From Methyloceanibacter caenitepidi (lineage in GTDB: Bacteria > Pseudomonadota > Alphaproteobacteria > Rhizobiales > Methyloligellaceae), in assembly GCF_000828475.1 (NCBI RefSeq), contig NZ_AP014648.1:1054001-1118000 (forward strand): 64,000 nt of DNA. Reading direction: 5' to 3'. Below, piece by piece: positions 9,701-18,210 of the stretch. The position numbers were made by a program, and so were the translations under genes. The notes under the pieces are model-generated. The model had not been told where the DNA came from. It worked only from the letters and a program-made list of their open reading frames with translations, and ran no database searches. The first letter of the stretch is position 1. Every line of letters starts with the position of its first letter.

Positions 9701-10637
9701 TATAGGCGGCAATGCCTTGGTAAGCAAAGCCGTTGCCCGTCGCGATCATATCGCCTGTCGCCGTGATGGAGAGAACGCCGGATCCTTCGTGAGTTCCCTG
9801 GATACCCGCGCGATATCCCGTGACGGTCTTGTGCGCCGTAATGGTCTGACCCGTGCTGTCCGCACCGCTATAGCCATGGATGCCAAACTCATCGGTTCCG
9901 GTAACGGCGCCCGTCGCCGTGATTTGCAGCATGCCGCCACCGTTATGGCTCGCGTCGATGCCTCTCAGGTCGCCCATGACCTCGGCGGCGTTGATGGTCA
10001 GCCCCGTGTTGTTCGCGCCGGTATAGCCTCTGACGCCGAACCCGTTGGTGCTGGTGACAACGCCCGTCGCCGTGATCGAAGCCGTGCTGTTGCCGTAGTC
10101 CCTGACGACGATCCCGCTGTCGTAACCGGTGACGTTGCCGCTCGCCTTGACTTCGATGGACCCCGATCCGTGGTTCCGGGCTTCGAGGCCTTCTCTGATC
10201 CTGGAGTAGATCGTCGCGGCCGTGTTGACGTAGACGCTGCCGGGGGTCGCGCCGACCGTGTCGCCGCTGGAGGTGATTCTTAAGCCGTCCCTCTCCGCAT
10301 AGAGGTAAGAGGCCGCGTTGGGATCGATGAACGACACGGCCCCGTAGCCCGTGATGACCAGAGCATTGGGACTCACAAGAGACCCCGGCGTGCCGTTTCT
10401 GAAGTAGTCACCTTCGGGGACGCTGACCGCGAGGCTTGTCGTGTTGTTGTGCGTGATCGTCTCGGGCGCGTTGTGAGCCCCGGAGCACGTGTACAGCGCC
10501 GTGTTGCCCACCAGTCCCGCATAGGTGCAGTTGGTGGCGGCGTAAGTGTCCCGGGCATAGCCGGTCAGCGTGCCCATCAGGGCCGCCGACGACAGCAGCA
10601 ACCGGCGCCGCCGCGAGGTCCCGCTCAACTGCCCCAT
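6723..10637 (-). CDS. Autotransporter with repetitive beta-helical passenger
   Basis: A 1304-residue type Va secreted protein. Residues 1-33 form a signal peptide with an RRRR patch and the hydrophobic LLLSSAALMG. The passenger is built from about 50-residue units, each two 25-residue rungs of the GSGALTVTATGAVTG type, as expected of a parallel beta-helix. A linker with an FGGLNVLGGTLAPGNSIGTV-like autochaperone segment follows. Residues about 1030-1304 form the outer-membrane beta barrel, starting LAFWTQGYGAWG and ending in WLFN, so the last residue is Asn rather than the usual aromatic. The ATG at 10637 fits the signal peptide; a TTG 123 bases upstream does not. Adhesion is the common role, but the ligand is unknown. 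Confidence 0.92.
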   Translation of the reverse strand: MGQLSGTSRRRRLLLSSAALMGTLTGYARDTYAATNCTYAGLVGNTALYTCSGAHNAPETITHNNTTSLAVSVPEGDYFRNGTPGSLVSPNALVITGYGAVSFIDPNAASYLYAERDGLRITSSGDTVGATPGSVYVNTAATIYSRIREGLEARNHGSGSIEVKASGNVTGYDSGIVVRDYGNSTASITATGVVTSTNGFGVRGYTGANNTGLTINAAEVMGDLRGIDASHNGGGMLQITATGAVTGTDEFGIHGYSGADSTGQTITAHKTVTGYRAGIQGTHEGSGVLSITATGDMIATGNGFAYQGIAAYTGLASSGLTVNAVNAEGAEGIRAYHAGTGSIEVTATGTVTGRGSLGILAAALDNQAGAMTINANEVTGALVGIHADHYYGSGALTVTATGAVTGNILHGIIAAGGRNTEGVTVNAAAVTGGDEAIQAELQGSGALSVTTTGAVDGVSYGVHTTNEGTGATEITTKAAVTATNGEGIFAFGDSNTTSMTIHAGAVTGSNKGINADHIGRGALEIIATGAVTGTNEFGIKAYSAQGTGLTIRADNNVTGHRAIYAMHRGSGALTITTRGDATGTVLQGIFAYTSYDSSSLTINAVNAKGSEGIQADHAGSGPLSIVTHGAVVGDSLGVHALNFGSGVTNITVNAGSSVTSKGPGGNDFSIESSLAPTNLTVAGALNGGGGGAVLFDQGQALDDRVELHPTAQITGNVFAGPGIDTLAFGGSGNGAFNLSKIDTGAATKQFQSFETFRLESGAWSFNGTTTAAFTQTGGTLGGNPTFGGLNVLGGTLAPGNSIGTVTVNGAFSMAAASTFEVEVDAAGNNDKVVVHGTVNLTGATLKVLAAGGNYKDSTDYTIIANDGTDSVKGTFGSVFTNLAFLIPTVDYTGGTGNDVVLNLERNATLFQDVAKTKNQKAVAGALDQFPTDNPLFLAVLNQTASGARQAFDALSGEIHATVAGTLVDDSRYAREAVLGRMMQAGHQGGALGSGGPQVASRGATYDASAMRLGSKFIGEEMAAEPATQPLAFWTQGYGAWGTFDGDGNAATTDRNLGGFLSGMDASVGGSWRVGVATGASFSDVSVDQRYSGANTTTYHLGGYVNGAVSGFALRGGGLWAWSDIETSRAVVFPGFFERQKADYDADTGQLFGEIAYPTQIGGVELEPFAGLAYVSVETSGFKEKGGPQASLSTTGVNQDVGYTTVGLRAAHTMTWGAMQVTPHVEAAWLHAFDDITPGASLAFATTGIGFSIDGVPLAEDSALLDAGVDFALSDRLSAGVSYQGQYADSLEDNAVKGRLTWLFN
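8690..10175 (-). repeat. Passenger repeat array of the autotransporter
   Basis: Imperfect units of about 150 bp encode 50-51 residues, such as GRGALEIIATGAVTGTNEFG followed by a short variable turn. Some units are half length (25 residues), for example the one beginning GSGALSVTTTGAVDG. The array appears as recurring ATGAVTG and INAxxVTG codon blocks. Boundaries are approximate. Confidence 0.75.
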
Positions 10638-10840
10638 GTCTCGCGGACTGCCGTCATTTCTGGTCCCCCCGATTCGCCCTGTATCCACGGTTCTCGGAGG
10701 CACCTTAGTTTGTCCTTGCCCAATCGTATTTGTCGGATCGCGCAAGCAGCTTGTCGCCAATTCACCAAGAATGAGGCTTTTGAACCAGCTGTTGCGGCAA
10801 AGACACGCTGCCTTTGTGCGTCAGCTCGTGGGTGCCGAGG

Positions 10841-11842
10841 CTACAATGGCCGATATTCCGTCGGTGACGCGCCGAAGCGGCTGCGGAAGCGCCTGTTGAA
10901 GTAGGGGACCTCGTTGAAGCCGCACGCATAGGCGATGTCACCGACCTTCATGCCGGCGCAAGACGGCTCCGACAGCATTTTGCGCGCTTTCTGAAGGCGA
11001 AGTTCAACGACGCGATCCGAAAGAGGTCTCCCGGTTTCGCTGAGCAGGTTCTGGACATAGCGCGGCGATAGGCCGAGTTTCGCGGCCAAGACTTGCGCCG
11101 AAAATTGCGGGTCGTCGAAGCCGTCCTGAATGCCTGCGAGGATCATCTGCAGCCGCGCGGCGCGCACCCCGCGAAGTCCCGCGATCTCAGCCGCGTCGCT
11201 GGTTGCGCCGAGCGCCAGCGCAATGAGGTCGGCGAGGGTCCGGCCCACATGGTCGGTCACCGCGGGATCGTCATCGACATCGTGGCGGGCGAACAGGAAC
11301 GCCAGGTAGTCTTGCAGGAACCGCGTCGCGGGCGCGTGTGGATCCATGGCGCGCATGACAACGTCGTCGGGGCTCCTAAGGAGCTCGTCCAGCATGGTGC
11401 GCGGGACGCAGGCCGCCCACGTGGTGCCCAACGGCTCCCATTCGAGCAGCCCCGGGTCGCCCCGCGAGGTCAGCCCCATCGTCCCTGGGGCGATCTCCAT
11501 TTCCCGGCCGCGCTGCTTGATTAGCGTCGTCGCGCCGTGGCCGAAGTTCACGTTTAGGAAGAAATCGTGCGAGCCGTCATAGGCGATATTCTGCGCGGTC
11601 CTGGCGACGCGGGTGAACGTGTCGCGGGCTTCCATGAGCTGCACGGCGCCGAAACCGGTCAGGGTGATATGCGCCTCGAACGGGTGGTCCTCGCTGCAGG
11701 TCACGTCAAACACGCCGAACGCTTCTTCCGACTGCTCCCGCCACGCGCGCTCGCGCGCACGGCTATCGAGATGGGCCGCAAAGTGAGCTGACGACAGGGT
11801 GATCCGATTGCTGGACGGACTTTTCCCGCTCTCGTTGCCCAT
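10841..11842 (-). CDS. AraC family transcriptional regulator
   Basis: A 333-residue regulator. The N-terminal 200 residues resemble the AraC-binding-like domain found in FeaR/oxygenase regulators, beginning LDSRARERAWREQ. The C-terminal 100 residues hold the two helix-turn-helix units, with FSAQVLAAKLGLSPRYVQNLL as the first and VGDIAYACGFNEVPYFNRRF as the second, ending in the usual FGASPTEYR. A strong GGAGG precedes the ATG. It lies upstream of and in the same direction as the autotransporter, about 200 bp away, so the two could be functionally linked, though a separate promoter for the autotransporter is likely. Confidence 0.93.
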   Translation of the reverse strand: MGNESGKSPSSNRITLSSAHFAAHLDSRARERAWREQSEEAFGVFDVTCSEDHPFEAHITLTGFGAVQLMEARDTFTRVARTAQNIAYDGSHDFFLNVNFGHGATTLIKQRGREMEIAPGTMGLTSRGDPGLLEWEPLGTTWAACVPRTMLDELLRSPDDVVMRAMDPHAPATRFLQDYLAFLFARHDVDDDPAVTDHVGRTLADLIALALGATSDAAEIAGLRGVRAARLQMILAGIQDGFDDPQFSAQVLAAKLGLSPRYVQNLLSETGRPLSDRVVELRLQKARKMLSEPSCAGMKVGDIAYACGFNEVPYFNRRFRSRFGASPTEYRPL

Positions 11843-11856
11843 TGCCGCCTCCTTCC

Positions 11857-11874
11857 GGACGCGTATCCGCGTCC
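11857..11874. promoter_or_regulatory. Inverted repeat just upstream of the AraC-family gene
   Basis: GGACGCG (11857-11863) and CGCGTCC (11868-11874) are perfect complements around TATC. The dyad lies 15-32 bp upstream of the start codon. It could be an operator (autoregulation) or a hairpin in the mRNA leader. The rest of 11875-12094 shows no gene. Confidence 0.4.
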
Positions 11875-12094
11875 ATCCTATGCTCGCGGGGCAGATTGTC
11901 TATCGATCGCGGGAGAGATCAAGCCAGAGGACGCCGGATGCTGTGGCTTCTCGGTAACAACCTGTCGAAAATGCTGCCCCGTGTGCGGATAGGTCAATTC
12001 GAGTTCGCTGCTGGACAATTCGTCTCCAGATCGAAGCCGCTCGTGTCGCCTCCGTTGGAGCGACGGCTGTTCCGGGGCGCGCTTTTGGATGGGC

Positions 12095-12658
12095 TTACCC
12101 CTTCTTCTTATCCTTCTTCCCTTTTTTGCCCTCGGCGAGGCGGGGCAGGAGCTCGACGAAAGAGCAGGGGCGGTGGCGCGCGTCGAGTTGGAACTTCAGA
12201 ATGCCGTTCCAGGCGTCTTCGCACGCGCCGGGCGATCCGGGCACGGAGAAGATCAGCGTCTCCTTGGCGAGGCCGCCGCAGGCGCGGCTCTGCACCGTCG
12301 ACGTGCCGACCGTCTGATAGCTGAGCATGTGAAACAGCGCCGAAAAGCCCTCGATCTCTTTGTCGAACAGCGGACGCACCGCTTCGGGCGTCACGTCGCG
12401 TCCGGTGAACCCAGTCCCGCCGGTCGTGATGACGACATCGATGCCGTCCGTCTTCACCCAGGCCTTCACCGCCTTGCGAATGGATTTCTCATCGTCCGAT
12501 ACCACCATCCGGTCGGCGATGATGTGGCCGGCCTCTTCGATCATCTTGACGAGGAGGGGGCCCGACTTGTCCGTCTTCGCCGTGCGCGTATCCGAGATCG
12601 TCAGCACGGCGATGCGTAGCGGAACGAAGGAGCGCGTGTAGTCGATGCGGGCAGACAT
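12095..12658 (-). CDS. moaB: Molybdenum cofactor biosynthesis protein B
   Basis: A MogA/MoaB-like protein of 187 residues that would bind molybdopterin, with adenylation or a related step in molybdenum cofactor synthesis as the family role. The core starts RIAVLTISDTRT, with TTGGTGFTGRDVTPEAV as the signature and VPGSPGACEDAWNGIL near the end. The protein finishes in a lysine-rich tail (EGKKGKKDKKKG), which is not part of the fold. It precedes nothing obvious in the pathway here. A uracil-DNA glycosylase gene lies 32 bp upstream on the same strand, so the two may be cotranscribed. Confidence 0.93.
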   Translation of the reverse strand: MSARIDYTRSFVPLRIAVLTISDTRTAKTDKSGPLLVKMIEEAGHIIADRMVVSDDEKSIRKAVKAWVKTDGIDVVITTGGTGFTGRDVTPEAVRPLFDKEIEGFSALFHMLSYQTVGTSTVQSRACGGLAKETLIFSVPGSPGACEDAWNGILKFQLDARHRPCSFVELLPRLAEGKKGKKDKKKG

Positions 12659-12690
12659 GGTGATGTTCCTCTAGCCTTGGCTGAGTGCCA

Positions 12691-13518
12691 CTATTGGAGG
12701 GTGCTCAGTTTTTCTTTGAGCATGAGCAGGTCGCGCCAGGCATAACGCTTCGCCTCCGGCGAGCGAAGCAGATAGGCAGGATGTAACGTCGCAAGGGTCG
12801 GGATGTCGCGATCTTTCGCGTGATATAGTTTCCACTTGCCCCTGAGGCGCATGATGCCTTCGCTCGTTTCGAGCATGGACTTGGCGGCCGCGCCGCCGAG
12901 CAGCACGATCACTTCCGGCTTGAGCAGTTCGATCTGGCGCGTGAGAAACGGCGCGCAGGAGGCGATTTCCTGAGGCGTCGGCGTGCGGTTGCCGGGCGGG
13001 CGCCAATAGATCGTGTTGGTGATGTAGACGGATGTCTCGTCGAGGCCGATCGAGGACAGCATCTTGTCCAGAAGCTTGCCGGCCCGCCCGACGAAGGGTT
13101 TGCCTTGCAGATCCTCGTCGCGGCCCGGCGCCTCCCCGATCAGCATCACCTTGGCTTGCTCGCTCCCGCGCGCAAAACACGTCGTCTTTGCGGTCCGTTT
13201 CAGGGGGCAGCCGTCGAAGGCCGCCGCAGCCTCTTCGAGGGCGGCGAGGGTCTCGATCCCATCCAGCGTGGGGCCGGGCGTGTTTGCCTGGGGCGGCGGT
13301 CCGGCGGGGCGCTTGGCCCTGGGTGGGGTCGTTGGTGGGGCCTTGGACGCCGGCCTCGGATCGGGTCTCCGCACCTTTGCGGCCGGCTCTTGGGGCTGGG
13401 GCGAAGTGGCGGATGCAGCGAAACGGTCCACCGGAGCGTCCCCGATAGCCTCGTCCACGCCCATGGCGGCATACCACTCCAGCAGGGGTGAGGACTGTTT
13501 TGCGGCGCTTTCACTCAT
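12691..13518 (-). CDS. Uracil-DNA glycosylase, family 4/5-like, with reduced cysteine set
   Basis: A 275-residue glycosylase that would remove uracil from DNA. The catalytic motif is GEAPGRDED, with [25 protein letters not shown] and the C-terminal TLHPAYLLR. The first 85 or so residues form a low-complexity Pro/Ala/Arg linker that is longer than in the compact thermophilic members. Canonical family-4 enzymes hold a 4Fe-4S cluster with four cysteines. This protein has only three in total (in DGCPLK, TTCFAR and SCAPF), so the usual cluster ligand set is incomplete. It is adjacent to and in the same direction as moaB, and divergent from the ETF-QO gene. Confidence 0.88.
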   Translation of the reverse strand: MSESAAKQSSPLLEWYAAMGVDEAIGDAPVDRFAASATSPQPQEPAAKVRRPDPRPASKAPPTTPPRAKRPAGPPPQANTPGPTLDGIETLAALEEAAAAFDGCPLKRTAKTTCFARGSEQAKVMLIGEAPGRDEDLQGKPFVGRAGKLLDKMLSSIGLDETSVYITNTIYWRPPGNRTPTPQEIASCAPFLTRQIELLKPEVIVLLGGAAAKSMLETSEGIMRLRGKWKLYHAKDRDIPTLATLHPAYLLRSPEAKRYAWRDLLMLKEKLSTLQ

Positions 13519-13647
13519 TTGCTTGGGGACAGCCGATCCGATATTTGTCAGTTCAAGGCAATAAACGAGACTTTAGCACCAAATTTGCCACGGACGTGGA
13601 AACAGCTGGGCGCGGCTGGGTGCGCGACAAGAACAGAAAGGGTTGAG

Positions 13648-15309
13648 ATGAGCGATCAGGTCGAACGGGACGTGATGGAGTTCGATGTGGTGATCGTCGG
13701 CGGGGGGCCTGCGGGTCTGTCCGCCGCGATTCGGCTCAAGCAACTCGCCGCCGAGAAGGACAAGGAGGTCTCCGTCGTCGTTCTGGAAAAAGGGTCGGAA
13801 ATCGGCGCCCATATCCTTTCGGGCGCGGTGATTGACCCCGTTGGGCTCAACAAGCTCATGCCCGATTGGCGCGAAAAGGGTGCGCCGCTGACCGACGCGG
13901 TGACCAAGGACCTGTTCTACTATCTGGGCGAGGCGGGCGAGATCCGGTTGCCCAACCTGTTCATGCCCCCGTTGATGAACAATCACGGATGCTATGCGGG
14001 CAGCCTCAGCAATCTCACCAAATGGCTCGGCGAGCAGGCCGAGGCGCTCGGGGTCGAGGTCTATCCGGGCATCGCGGTCGCCGATGTGATCATCGGCGCG
14101 GAAGGCGCCGTCGAGGGCGTCATCACCGGCGACCTAGGCGTCGCGCGTGACGGCAGCCACAAGGACAGCTTCACGCCCGGCATGGCGCTGATGGGCAAGT
14201 ATACCTTCTTTGCCGAAGGCGCGCGCGGCTCGGTCACCAAGCAGCTCATCAAGAAGTTCGGTCTGGACGAAGACAGCGGCCCGCAGAAATTCGGCATCGG
14301 CCTGAAGGAACTCTGGGAGATTCCGGCCGAGAAGCACCAGCCGGGTCTCGTGCAGCACACGATGGGCTGGCCGCTCGACGACAAGACCGGCGGCGGCTCG
14401 TTCCTTTATCATTTCGGCGACAACCTGGTCTCGGTGGGCTTCGTCGTCCATCTCGACTACGCAAATCCGTACCTGAACCCGTTCAAGGAGTTTCAGCGCT
14501 CCAAGACCAATCCCGTGATCGCGCGGCATCTGGAGGGCGGGAAGCGTTTGGCCTATGGCGCCAGGGCGCTCACCGAAGGCGGCTATCAGGCGGTGCCGCA
14601 GCTTGCGTTCCCCGGCGGCGCGCTCGTGGGCTGCGCGGCGGGCTTCATGAACGTGCCCCGCATCAAGGGGTCTCACAACGCCATGCTCTCGGGCATGATG
14701 GCCGCGGAGGCGGCGTTCGACGCACTCGAGGCCGGACGGTCGGCGGATACGCTGCTGGAGTATATCCAGGCCTACGAGGCGAGCTCGTTGGCGAAGGAGT
14801 TGAAGAAGGTTCGCAACGTGAAACCGCTCTGGTCGCGTTTCGGAACGCGGCTCGGGGTGATGCTCGGCGGCCTCGACATGTGGCTCAATACGATTTTCCC
14901 GTTCCTCGGCCACACGCTGAAACACAAGAAACCGGACTATGCGAGCTTGCGGACCGCAGCGAAGTCGAAGCCGATCGACTATCCCAAGCCGGACAACAAG
15001 CTGACCTTCGACATCCTCTCGTCGGTGTTCCTCTCCAACACCAACCACGACGAGGACGAGCCGGTGCATTTGAAGCTCGCCGATCCAGACGTCCCGATCG
15101 AGGAGAACCTGCCGCACTACGACGAGCCCGCGCAGCGCTATTGCCCGGCCAATGTCTACGAGGTCGTCGAAGAGGGCGGCTCGGTGCGTTTCCAGATCAA
15201 CGCTCAGAACTGCGTGCACTGTAAGACTTGCGACATCAAGGATCCCGCCCAGAACATCACCTGGGTGGTTCCGGAGGGCGGCGACGGACCCAACTACGCC
15301 AACATGTAG
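13648..15309 (+). CDS. Electron transfer flavoprotein-ubiquinone oxidoreductase
   Basis: A 553-residue inner-membrane flavoprotein that passes electrons from reduced ETF to ubiquinone. The N-terminal FAD-binding motif is VVIVGGGPAGLSAAIRL. The C-terminal 4Fe-4S ligands are in CPANVYEV and CVHCKTCDIKDP. Length matches the family (about 550). The start ATG at 13648 follows AAAGGGTTGAG; the 43-residue extension upstream lacks family similarity. It is a stand-alone gene, with no etfAB in the window. Confidence 0.96.
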   Translation: MSDQVERDVMEFDVVIVGGGPAGLSAAIRLKQLAAEKDKEVSVVVLEKGSEIGAHILSGAVIDPVGLNKLMPDWREKGAPLTDAVTKDLFYYLGEAGEIRLPNLFMPPLMNNHGCYAGSLSNLTKWLGEQAEALGVEVYPGIAVADVIIGAEGAVEGVITGDLGVARDGSHKDSFTPGMALMGKYTFFAEGARGSVTKQLIKKFGLDEDSGPQKFGIGLKELWEIPAEKHQPGLVQHTMGWPLDDKTGGGSFLYHFGDNLVSVGFVVHLDYANPYLNPFKEFQRSKTNPVIARHLEGGKRLAYGARALTEGGYQAVPQLAFPGGALVGCAAGFMNVPRIKGSHNAMLSGMMAAEAAFDALEAGRSADTLLEYIQAYEASSLAKELKKVRNVKPLWSRFGTRLGVMLGGLDMWLNTIFPFLGHTLKHKKPDYASLRTAAKSKPIDYPKPDNKLTFDILSSVFLSNTNHDEDEPVHLKLADPDVPIEENLPHYDEPAQRYCPANVYEVVEEGGSVRFQINAQNCVHCKTCDIKDPAQNITWVVPEGGDGPNYANM

Positions 15310-15392
15310 CGCGTTAACATTACAGAATGCTCATCTAGCTCAAGCGATTGGGTCACAAACGCGCCGCCTTTGAACCCAAATATAGTTTTCAT

Positions 15393-15417
15393 GACAGGAC
15401 AAAGCGCTTAGCCTGTC
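15393..15417. promoter_or_regulatory. Nested dyad upstream of the TPR gene
   Basis: GACAGG (15393-15398) and CCTGTC (15412-15417) are complementary arms around 13 nt that contain a second palindrome, AAGCGCTT (15402-15409). It lies about 50 bp upstream of the chosen start of the TPR gene. It could be an operator or a leader hairpin. Confidence 0.35.
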
Positions 15418-15467
15418 TCATTGCGATGGACCAACCAGCTTGGGGCGGCGGAAGCCGGGCCGACGAA

Positions 15468-17231
15468 ATGAAGACTCCTGACAGCGGACGTATGGGCAAA
15501 TGGGCATTGCGGTCAGTGCTTTTGATCGCGATTCTCGCGGCTCCGACTGCCTATTCCGAGGTGGTGGCGACAAAGCCGGAGACGACGGGCGCCCAGACCC
15601 TTCTCGGCAATTACCTGGCCGGCCGCATCGCACGCCATAACAACGACATCGAAGCTGCTGCCAAGTTCTACACCAGAGCCTTGGCGGCCGATCCGACGAA
15701 CGAGGCCATCCTCGAACAGGCGTTCCTGCTGGAAGCCCGGGCCGGTCATTGGGAGCGTGCGACCGAACTCGCCAAGGAACTCGTCAAGGTCGAGCCGTCG
15801 CATCGCTTCGCCCAGTTCCTGCTGGCCATCAATGCCTTCAAGGCGGGCGATTACAAGAAGGCCGAGGAGCACTTCTCCGAAGCCCGGCAAGGCCCGACGG
15901 TCGATCCGACCTCGACGCTTGCGCGCGCTTGGACCCAGGAAGCACAAGGCGAACACTCAGAGGCTTTCGACACGCTGGATGCGCTGAGCACGGCGAATTG
16001 GGCGAATTTCTACCTGCTGTACCATCGCGCCCTCATTGCCGACGTCGCGGGCCGCCATCAGCTTGCCAGCAAGTCCTACGATGCGGCGTTCAAGCGGAAT
16101 CCCAGAACCTTGCGGGTCGTCGACGCCTACGCGCGCCACGCCGCCCGCGGGAACAGGAAGGACCTCGCGATCGCGGCGCTCAAGCTGCACATGGCCAAGA
16201 CGCTCCCGCATCCCATAACCGAGGCCCTGCTGAAAGACATCGAGAACGGCGGCACGCCGGAGCTCGTGGTCAGCAACCCGTCGGAAGGCTTGGCTGAGGT
16301 CTTCTACGGGATCGGCAGTGTCGCGGTCGGCGAGGGGAATCTCGAGACCGGCACGCAATACCTGAAATTCGCGTTGCTCCTGAAGCCGGACTTCCCGTTG
16401 GCCGAAGTCGCGCTCGCGGAGGCCTATTCGGAGGCGGAAAAGTACGAGGACGAGATCGCCGCCTTCGAGAACGTTCCGGAGTCCTCGCCGCTGTGGCTGA
16501 ATGTGCAAATTCAGAAGGCGTTTGCGCTGGCGTCGCTCGAGCGCATCGATGATGCGAAGGCTGTCCTCGAGAAGATTATCGCCGAGAACCCGGACGATAT
16601 CCGTCCGCTCGACGCGCTCGGAAGCATCCTCCGTTCCAAGGAGCGTCACGAGGAGGCGCGCGAGTACTACACGCGGGCAATCGACCTTGTCGACAAGCCG
16701 ACGCAGCGAAACTGGGCGCTCTACTACGCGCGCGGCGTGACCAACGAACGGCTGAAGGATTGGCCGGCGGCGGAAGCCGATTTCAAGAAGGCCCTCGAAC
16801 TGAACCCGGACGAGTCGCTCATCCTGAACTACCTCGGCTACTCCTGGGTCGATCAGGGGATGAACCTCGATCAGGCCATGGACTACATCCGCAAGGCGGT
16901 GAGCTTGAAGCCTGACGACGGCTACTACGTGGATAGTCTTGGCTGGGCTTACTACCGGCTCGGGAAAATGCCCCAGGCGGTCGAACAGCTGGAGCGGGCG
17001 GTGGAATTGCGGCCGGACGATCCGATCATCAACGACCATCTGGGCGATGCGTATTGGCGCGTGGGTCGGACACTCGAGGCGAAATATCAGTGGTATCAGT
17101 CCATGTCGCTTGAGCCCGAGGACGACCTGAAAGAAATGCTGACGAAGAAGATCGCATCGGGCTTGGACGCCGCGACCGCGACAGATTCGAAGTCCGAAAT
17201 GGTCGAAGCCAAACGGAACACCTCGCATTAG
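15468..17231 (+). CDS. Secreted or periplasmic TPR repeat protein
   Basis: A 587-residue tetratricopeptide-repeat protein. After a short basic start, WALRSVLLIAILAAPTAYS looks like a signal peptide, so export to the periplasm or an anchored location is expected. At least eight to ten TPRs follow. The C-terminal ones are the clearest, including AEADFKKALELNPDES, NYLGYSWVDQG and VDSLGWAYYRLGK. Similar proteins are common in alphaproteobacteria and act as scaffolds. ATG 15426 or 15492 are alternative starts. It ends 30 bp before ispE, so cotranscription is possible. Confidence 0.85.
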   Translation: MKTPDSGRMGKWALRSVLLIAILAAPTAYSEVVATKPETTGAQTLLGNYLAGRIARHNNDIEAAAKFYTRALAADPTNEAILEQAFLLEARAGHWERATELAKELVKVEPSHRFAQFLLAINAFKAGDYKKAEEHFSEARQGPTVDPTSTLARAWTQEAQGEHSEAFDTLDALSTANWANFYLLYHRALIADVAGRHQLASKSYDAAFKRNPRTLRVVDAYARHAARGNRKDLAIAALKLHMAKTLPHPITEALLKDIENGGTPELVVSNPSEGLAEVFYGIGSVAVGEGNLETGTQYLKFALLLKPDFPLAEVALAEAYSEAEKYEDEIAAFENVPESSPLWLNVQIQKAFALASLERIDDAKAVLEKIIAENPDDIRPLDALGSILRSKERHEEAREYYTRAIDLVDKPTQRNWALYYARGVTNERLKDWPAAEADFKKALELNPDESLILNYLGYSWVDQGMNLDQAMDYIRKAVSLKPDDGYYVDSLGWAYYRLGKMPQAVEQLERAVELRPDDPIINDHLGDAYWRVGRTLEAKYQWYQSMSLEPEDDLKEMLTKKIASGLDAATATDSKSEMVEAKRNTSH

Positions 17232-17261
17232 ACGACGTTTCGCGATACCTCGTGTCGCGAT

Positions 17262-18200
17262 ATGCGCATACGGGACATTGCTTGGGCGAAGCTCAACCTC
17301 ACCCTTGAGGTGTTGGGCCGGCGCGAAGACGGCTTTCACGAGCTAAGAAGCCTCGTCGCCTTCGTAGGCGCCGGCGATACGCTTGAGTTCGCCTCCGGAC
17401 ACTACGGGGCGCCGCGGCTCGTGTCCGACGAGACAGGTTCGCAAGACCAATCCGAAATATTCACACTCGATGTGGAGGGCCCCTACGCCGATGCGTTGGA
17501 GGGCGCGAACCTCATTCTGGAAGCGGCGCAAGCAGCGCGCGCCCGGTTCCCGGTGCTCAGCCCGGGCCGGTTCCGCCTCGTCAAGACGCTGCCTGTCGCA
17601 GCGGGACTAGGGGGCGGTTCAGCGGATGCCGCCGCTGCGCTCCGGTTGCTGATGCAGACGAGCGATGGTGTGGTCGGCGCAGACGATATCGCGTCGCTCG
17701 CGCCCGAACTTGGGTCCGATGTTGCCGTCTGCCTGCGGAGCACGCCCGCCTTCATGACAGGCCGAGGAGAGATTGTGGAACCCGTGACAGGCTTCCCGCA
17801 ATGCGGTGTCTTGCTGGTCAATCCCGGTGTGGAACTTGCGACCGGCGCCGTGTACGGGGCGCTTGGCGCAGCGCCGCTGAAAGCACCGCCGCAAGAAGCA
17901 CACGCGCCGGATTTCGGTGGGGACTTCGAGGCGTTGATCGCCTATGCGGCCGCGCGCGGCAACGACCTCGAGCCCGCGGCGTTGAAGCTCGCGCCGGAAA
18001 TCGGCGGCGTGCTATCGAAGCTCCAGGAACTGAAGGGCGTTCGGCTCGTCCGGCTGTCGGGGTCTGGCGCGACCTGCTTCGCCGTGTTCGCGAGTCCACG
18101 CGAGGCGCTGTGGGCCGCGATCCTGCTCGCCGAGCACGAGCCGGAATGGTGGATCACCGCCGGAGTCCTTGGAGATCCCAAAGCGCGGCTGAGCCAATAG
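17262..18200 (+). CDS. ispE: 4-diphosphocytidyl-2-C-methyl-D-erythritol kinase
   Basis: The GHMP-family kinase of the MEP isoprenoid pathway. It phosphorylates the 2-hydroxyl of CDP-methylerythritol using ATP. Residues 1-14 (MRIRDIAWAKLNLT) carry the substrate-side motif, PVAAGLGGGSADAAAAL is the ATP-binding glycine loop, and the third motif LSGSGATCFAVF lies near the C-terminus. At 312 residues it is slightly longer than the E. coli enzyme. It ends 10 bp from the convergent polyprenyl synthase, another isoprenoid gene, and dxs of the same pathway lies 40 kb away. Confidence 0.95.
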   Translation: MRIRDIAWAKLNLTLEVLGRREDGFHELRSLVAFVGAGDTLEFASGHYGAPRLVSDETGSQDQSEIFTLDVEGPYADALEGANLILEAAQAARARFPVLSPGRFRLVKTLPVAAGLGGGSADAAAALRLLMQTSDGVVGADDIASLAPELGSDVAVCLRSTPAFMTGRGEIVEPVTGFPQCGVLLVNPGVELATGAVYGALGAAPLKAPPQEAHAPDFGGDFEALIAYAAARGNDLEPAALKLAPEIGGVLSKLQELKGVRLVRLSGSGATCFAVFASPREALWAAILLAEHEPEWWITAGVLGDPKARLSQ

Positions 18201-18210
18201 GTGCTGGACG

